Positions 60,190 through 64,000 of a stretch of 64,000 nucleotides of DNA are shown in pieces (position 1 is the stretch's first letter; the number at the start of each line of letters is the position of its first letter). The position numbers were made by a program, and so were the translations under genes. The notes beneath the pieces were generated by a model that was not told where the DNA came from, searched no databases, and worked only from the letters and a program-made list of their open reading frames with translations. This stretch comes from Bacillus sp. FJAT-18017 (GTDB lineage: Bacteria; Bacillota; Bacilli; Bacillales; Cytobacillaceae), in NCBI RefSeq assembly GCF_001278805.1, contig NZ_CP012602.1:4437501-4501500 (forward strand), read 5' to 3'.

Positions 60190-60972
60190 TCACTTCAGTA
60201 TAAGAAAACCATGTTCCTCAAGGATGGCACTTGCCTTTTTTCCGGAAAGAAACTTATAAAACTGTTCTGCCTGCTGTTTATTTTCACTGTCTTCAAGTAC
60301 ACCGGCAGGATAAACGATTGGTGAGTGAAGACTCTCTGCTGCTTCTTCCCTTATCACAATTTTATCCGTACCTAGCACGTCCGTTTTATACACAATGCCT
60401 GCATCGACATTTCCCGTTTCCACATACGACGCCACCTGGCCGACATCCTTTGTAAGGACGAGCTTCCCTTTTAGTCTTTCCCAAAGATCCAGGTTTTCGA
60501 GTACTTCCCTCGCATATTTTCCAGCGGGAACAGTTTCTGGAGTACCTATCGCGATTTTTTCTAAATCGGTCCGTTCCAGTTCTTCAAACCTGCTAATTCT
60601 AGTCCCACTATTCTTATTTTGAATCAGAACTAACTTATTCCCGGCGATAGTACTGTGAAAATCACGATCAATCTTTCCGGCTTGTACAAGTTTTTCAAAC
60701 GGTTCAGTCGCTGCAGAAATATATACGTCCACAGGTGCACCCTGGGAAATTTGTGTTGCAAGAGCACCTGATGAACCATAGTTGAATTGAATTGTCACTT
60801 TCTGATTCTCTTTTTCATAGACGGACTTTATCTCTTCTAGCGCTCCTTTCATGCTGACTGCTGAAGAAATAAGCAATGCCTCCTTGCTTTCTTCCCTTTC
60901 GTCCTTTGAACATGAAACAAGCAAAATTAGCATCAGCAACCAAAGTACTGATATTAACAAGCGGGATTTCAT
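60190..60972 (-). CDS. modA: ModA, molybdate-binding lipoprotein
   Basis: A 260-residue periplasmic-type binding protein. The signal peptide ends in the lipobox LVSC, then ALLISSAVSMKGALEEIKSV and FNYGSSGALATQISQGAPVD match ModA. The oxyanion site residues (Ser, Ser/Ala loops) fit molybdate or tungstate. The start ATG 60972 follows AAAGGAG at twelve bases. No modB or modC lies on the visible side; the neighbours are unrelated, so it is an orphan here or the partners are elsewhere. Confidence 0.88.
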   Translation of the reverse strand: MKSRLLISVLWLLMLILLVSCSKDEREESKEALLISSAVSMKGALEEIKSVYEKENQKVTIQFNYGSSGALATQISQGAPVDVYISAATEPFEKLVQAGKIDRDFHSTIAGNKLVLIQNKNSGTRISRFEELERTDLEKIAIGTPETVPAGKYAREVLENLDLWERLKGKLVLTKDVGQVASYVETGNVDAGIVYKTDVLGTDKIVIREEAAESLHSPIVYPAGVLEDSENKQQAEQFYKFLSGKKASAILEEHGFLILK

Positions 60973-61071
60973 ATATTTTGCTAGCTCCTTTACTGTATAC
61001 ATGCTTCTACTATAACAAAAAGGCAGAGCATGAAAAACCTAGGCTGTCATTAGTACTGTTCGGAATTTCCA

Positions 61072-61656
61072 CTAAGCTTGTTTTCCCCACGTAACGAAAC
61101 TTGTGGCCAATCCAACTGAAAGAACTGCTAATGCCGAAAGCAGGAAGGTTTCTTTTGCAAAAAGGAACCCTCCTATTGAAATGACAATAATATCGATTGA
61201 AAAAATTAGCACACCTACATTAAAGCCTGTCAGGTCTGAAATGAATTGAGCAATCAAATCCGTCCCGCCAGTGCTTGTTTTATACTTGAGCATAATTCCA
61301 ATTCCAAGGCCGACGAGAACTCCTCCTAAAATCGAGCACCAGGCTGGATCTACAGTTATCCCATCTACCTCAAGGAAATTGAAAAAGTCTATGAATAACG
61401 AAGATATTAGTAATCCATGGAGACTGTTGTGGAAATATGCCCGATACTTAAACCAGGCTATAACGAAGACAGGGATACTTAAAAAGATAATTGATTTGCC
61501 AGGTTCAATTCCCCAAAGATAGTTTACAATCAGCCCAAGTCCTATGACTCCTCCATCGAGTACCTTATGGGGAATCAGAAACAAGTTGATGCCAACTGCT
61601 ACCAGGATGCTGCCAATTATAATCGCAACACCTTTTTTAAGCCATAACATATCCAT
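61072..61656 (-). CDS. YitT/YczE-family membrane protein
   Basis: A 194-residue protein with five or six hydrophobic helices (AIIIGSILVAVGINLFLIPH, SIIFLSIPVFVIAWFKY, ILGGVLVGLGIGIMLKY). The motif YKTSTGGTDLIAQFISD is the family signature. Only the N-terminal transporter-like domain is present; the C-terminal DUF2179 domain of longer members is absent, so it belongs to the short form. The substrate is unknown. Confidence 0.85.
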   Translation of the reverse strand: MDMLWLKKGVAIIIGSILVAVGINLFLIPHKVLDGGVIGLGLIVNYLWGIEPGKSIIFLSIPVFVIAWFKYRAYFHNSLHGLLISSLFIDFFNFLEVDGITVDPAWCSILGGVLVGLGIGIMLKYKTSTGGTDLIAQFISDLTGFNVGVLIFSIDIIVISIGGFLFAKETFLLSALAVLSVGLATSFVTWGKQA

Positions 61657-61711
61657 CCCGCCTTATAATTTGGACATGTTATGTTATATGAAGCTTAGGT
61701 AACAATTAGAA

Positions 61712-61734
61712 GAGCCGCCGTAAATCGGCGGCTC
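61712..61734. terminator. GC-rich hairpin between the YitT and esterase genes
   Basis: GAGCCGCCG/CGGCGGCTC, nine perfect pairs with loop TAAAT. The T-run is weak on both strands (TTCTAATTG on the minus strand). Confidence 0.65.
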
Positions 61735-61772
61735 GGGTAAACAGTATTCGAATTTTTGTTCCAGCACTTGAT

Positions 61773-62390
61773 TTATTCGGCGACTGGGAAACTATTTTTG
61801 TACCACTGACTGGCCTGTTCCAGTTCACTCCTGGTCAATTGGTGGCCGTATTGTTCCCAATGAATCTGCACATTGGCTCCGGCACCCTCGAGCAATTGCT
61901 TCAATTCTTCCGATTCTTGTGCAGGACAGATTGGATCATTCGTCCCTGCACCAATAAATACCGGAGTTCCTGACAAGTCTGGTAGTTCGATGCCTCTTCT
62001 GGGAACCATTGGGTGATGAAGAATTGCACCCTTCAACGTCTTTCCATAATGAAATAGCAGACTGCCGGCAATATTGGCACCATTTGAATATCCCAAAGCG
62101 ATAATATTATCTCTGTCAAACTGATATTTCTTTGCTGTTTCATCAAGAAAATCATTCAATTCCTTCGTACGGTGGACTAAATCTTCTTCATCAAAAACAC
62201 CTTCTGCCAAGCGGCGGAAAAAGCGAGGCATACCATTTTCCAGCACATTGCCGCGAACGCTTAGTACAGAAGCGTTCGGGTCTACCATTTCAGCCAGAGG
62301 CAATAAATCCTGTTCATTTCCACCAGTACCGTGAAGTAATAGCAGGACAGGAGCATCTGAGTCTGGGCCTTGTTTAAAAATATGTTTCAT
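61773..62390 (-). CDS. Alpha/beta hydrolase, phospholipase/carboxylesterase type (MhqD-like)
   Basis: 205 residues. The oxyanion loop LLLHGTGGNEQD, the nucleophile elbow GYSNGAN and the Asp and His region (GTNDPICP, EQYGHQLT) complete a catalytic triad. It resembles B. subtilis MhqD, induced by quinones under MhqR. No catechol dioxygenase gene lies nearby, so the quinone link is not shown. The start follows GGGTGG. Confidence 0.85.
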   Translation of the reverse strand: MKHIFKQGPDSDAPVLLLLHGTGGNEQDLLPLAEMVDPNASVLSVRGNVLENGMPRFFRRLAEGVFDEEDLVHRTKELNDFLDETAKKYQFDRDNIIALGYSNGANIAGSLLFHYGKTLKGAILHHPMVPRRGIELPDLSGTPVFIGAGTNDPICPAQESEELKQLLEGAGANVQIHWEQYGHQLTRSELEQASQWYKNSFPVAE

Positions 62391-62540
62391 AGGATTTCCA
62401 CCCTTCTTTATTTTTAATTAAAATATTATCAATTAAAGATAACTATAAATTTATACATGTAAATTGTCAACCTAACAGCTTCAGGTTATTCTTTCTTACA
62501 AAACTATATGTATTTAGAATAAACTATTTAGTTTAACTTT

Positions 62541-62572
62541 TGATTTCTACTTCGGGCGCTTCGCTTTCCGTA
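62541..62572 (-). repeat. Fragment of dispersed repeat family B
   Basis: TTGATTTCTACTTCGGGCGC continuing to CTTTCCGT, matching the start of the family-B copy at 54978. The rest of the unit is missing. The remaining part of 62391-62649 shows no gene. Confidence 0.7.
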
Positions 62573-62649
62573 CCAATCATTAGATTTTTTAGTTCATTCT
62601 ACTTAGAATTTAGATTTGTTTTCTAGATTTTCTCTCTGTTTTCCACAAA

Positions 62650-62680
62650 TAAACATGGACGATTCCGCCCATGTTTATTT
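62650..62680. terminator. Terminator of the CzcD-like gene
   Basis: TAAACATGG/CCATGTTTA (62650-62658, 62669-62677). It lies just after the stop codon on the minus strand, with TTTG following. Confidence 0.75.
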
Positions 62681-62687
62681 TTTATAT

Positions 62688-63614
62688 TTAATTACAAACT
62701 TCGTGTGGATTGGCACAGCCATTATCGGCCTTTTCAACCTGGATGGTGCTATGTTCAATTCCGAATTTGTCATGAAGCATGGATTGTGCTTGCCGGAGCA
62801 CACTATCATGCACACCTTCTACTGAAATCGCGACATGGCAGCTTAGCATCGGCATCCCTGAGGTAACCGACCATATATGCAAGTCGTGGACATCCTTCAC
62901 ACAAGGAATTTGCATCAATGCATTTCGAAGCGATTCAAAATCAATCTGTTCAGGTGCCCCTTCCATAAGGATATGGAAAGAGTCCTTTGTCACCCTCCAG
63001 CCAGAGATGATAATCAACACTGCGACAATCACACTTGCAATTGGGTCTGCGATGCCCCAGCCAAAGAACATCATCAATAAAGCAGCTACAATCGCTCCCG
63101 CAGAGCCAAGCATATCCCCCAATACATGGAGGAAAGCACTTCGAACGTTCAGATTTTCGTCCTTGTCACCCTTCATCAGAATAAAGGCGGCAGCTATATT
63201 GATTAGGAGTCCAAGAGTTGAAATAATCAGCATCCCCATGCTTTGAACTTCAGGAGGATTTGAAAACCTTTCAAAGGCTTCAATGAAAATAAAAATTGAA
63301 ATAGCAATTAATGTAAGGCCGTTGAGTGCTGCAGCAATAATTTCAAATCTTTTATATCCGTAAGTTTTTGCCTGAGTTGCGCTCCTCTCCCCAAGCTTAA
63401 TTGCAAAGAAGCTTAGCCCAAGTGCGGCAGCGTCGCTGAGCATATGCCCGGCATCAGACAAAAGAGCCAGGCTGTTTGTTAAAATGCCACCGATTACCTC
63501 TATAACCATGAAGGTTGCAATCAGAACGAATGACAATAGAAGTGCCTTCTTATTATCTGAATGGTGATGGTGGTGATGTCCATGTCCGTGATCATGTGAA
63601 TGGTGATGTCCCAT
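62688..63614 (-). CDS. czcD: CzcD-like zinc/cadmium/cobalt exporter (CDF)
   Basis: A 308-residue cation diffusion facilitator. The N-terminus is a His-rich metal-binding stretch (HHHSHDHGHGHHHHHHSD). Site residues are HMLSD in helix 2 and HVLGD in helix 5 (H-x3-D twice), the zinc-type arrangement, in contrast to the N-x3-D exporter at 49931. The C-terminal domain (DVHDLHIWSVTSGMPMLSCH) is typical of CzcD. The start ATG 63614 follows GGGGAG; an upstream ATG (63650) would add 12 residues. Confidence 0.92.
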   Translation of the reverse strand: MGHHHSHDHGHGHHHHHHSDNKKALLLSFVLIATFMVIEVIGGILTNSLALLSDAGHMLSDAAALGLSFFAIKLGERSATQAKTYGYKRFEIIAAALNGLTLIAISIFIFIEAFERFSNPPEVQSMGMLIISTLGLLINIAAAFILMKGDKDENLNVRSAFLHVLGDMLGSAGAIVAALLMMFFGWGIADPIASVIVAVLIIISGWRVTKDSFHILMEGAPEQIDFESLRNALMQIPCVKDVHDLHIWSVTSGMPMLSCHVAISVEGVHDSVLRQAQSMLHDKFGIEHSTIQVEKADNGCANPHEVCN

Positions 63615-63636
63615 GATGTTGTTCTCCCCTGCCACT

Positions 63637-64000
63637 TTATTTTGATTCATCCCGTTCCTTTTCTAACAGGATAAATTTATACATTCCATTAAAGAGGATG
63701 TCTTCATTTTTCTTAATAATAATATCCCGCCGAACCCATTCGGCCAATCCCTCAAAGGAAACGCCTATATCCGTTCCTAACAGGCGGATAATCGGTCTTG
63801 CCATTTTCTTCAGCAGACTAAGGCTCCGTCCACTTGGTTTGAACTTGTCAAAAATAACGATTAGGCCGCCTCTTTTTGAGACCCTTACCATTTCGGCAAG
63901 TGCTTTTCCCCCGTCAGGTACGACGGTTAAAATTAAGCTTCCAATTACCCAATCAAACGTTTCATTCTGAAATTTCAAGTCCTGGGCATCCATCTGAAAA
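63637..64000 (-). CDS. Class I SAM-dependent methyltransferase (partial, C-terminal part)
   Basis: The open frame continues past the right edge; the visible 121 residues are the C-terminal part. It reads DAQDLKFQNETFDWVIGSLI (end of the SAM-binding half, acidic and hydrophobic strand) then LAEMVRVSKRGGLIVIFDKF, typical of UbiE/menaquinone or phosphatidylethanolamine methyltransferases. The substrate is unknown. It lies 22 bases upstream of czcD on the same strand and may be cotranscribed. Confidence 0.8.
   Translation of the reverse strand, partial: FQMDAQDLKFQNETFDWVIGSLILTVVPDGGKALAEMVRVSKRGGLIVIFDKFKPSGRSLSLLKKMARPIIRLLGTDIGVSFEGLAEWVRRDIIIKKNEDILFNGMYKFILLEKERDESK

Overview
This window looks like a chromosomal segment of a spore-forming member of the Bacillaceae (Bacillus, Mesobacillus or Cytobacillus type). 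The evidence is an alpha/beta small acid-soluble spore protein gene, YjcZ/YhaL-type sporulation genes, a YheC/YheD ATP-grasp spore-coat gene, ScoC/Hpr, PrsA, MsmX, and a gene order that follows the yha-yhe region of Bacillus subtilis. Gene names taken from synteny rest on memory of that genome, not on a search.

Layout. 1-7.4 kb: end of the ecs operon, hit, trpP with a TRAP-type leader, yhaH, scoC, yhaI, two very small genes, prsA and yhaL. 7.6-21 kb: the yhaO-yhaN-yhaM nuclease operon, yhzD, yhaR, hemZ, a HAD phosphatase (yhaX-like), yheA, yheB and a yheC/yheD gene. 21-26 kb: an ABC exporter pair and recQ. 26-32 kb: yheE, a yxkF-like regulator next to msmX, a zinc-ribbon protein, sspB and fumC. 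32-37.4 kb: yheG, then the bmrCD (yheIH) multidrug exporter preceded by a leader peptide and attenuator. 37.5-45 kb: isoaspartyl dipeptidase, a degenerate HPr-like protein, a P-type cation ATPase under a yybP-ykoY (Mn2+) riboswitch, and a class A penicillin-binding protein. 45-55 kb: universal stress protein, XRE regulator, feoA-feoB with a Fur-type box, thiT with a TPP riboswitch, a CDF exporter, gltT, an acetyltransferase, a frameshifted MerR gene and a CNNM/CorC exporter. 55-64 kb: coiled-coil and HesB-like proteins, an unusual orphan Fo-ATPase-like cluster, an RsbR-like protein, modA, a YitT protein, an esterase, czcD and a partial methyltransferase.

Shared themes. Metal handling recurs: the riboswitch-linked ATPase, two CDF exporters, FeoAB, the CNNM exporter and ModA. 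Several transcripts carry readable control elements: a TRAP site, ribosome-mediated attenuation at bmrBC, Mn2+ and TPP riboswitches, a Fur box, and a folded sspB leader. Two families of dispersed Bacillaceae repeats and three local tandem or decayed arrays fill the intergenic spaces. One repeat family always abuts the stop codon of a minus-strand gene.

The most unusual locus is 56.4-58.5 kb. It holds an ATP synthase a-subunit gene broken by a single-base frameshift at an A4-GG site, a b-subunit gene that stops short of the delta-binding region, and a translationally coupled gene. That last gene fuses an AtpI/AtpZ-like two-helix membrane segment to a soluble Bacillus domain. No c subunit or F1 genes are present.
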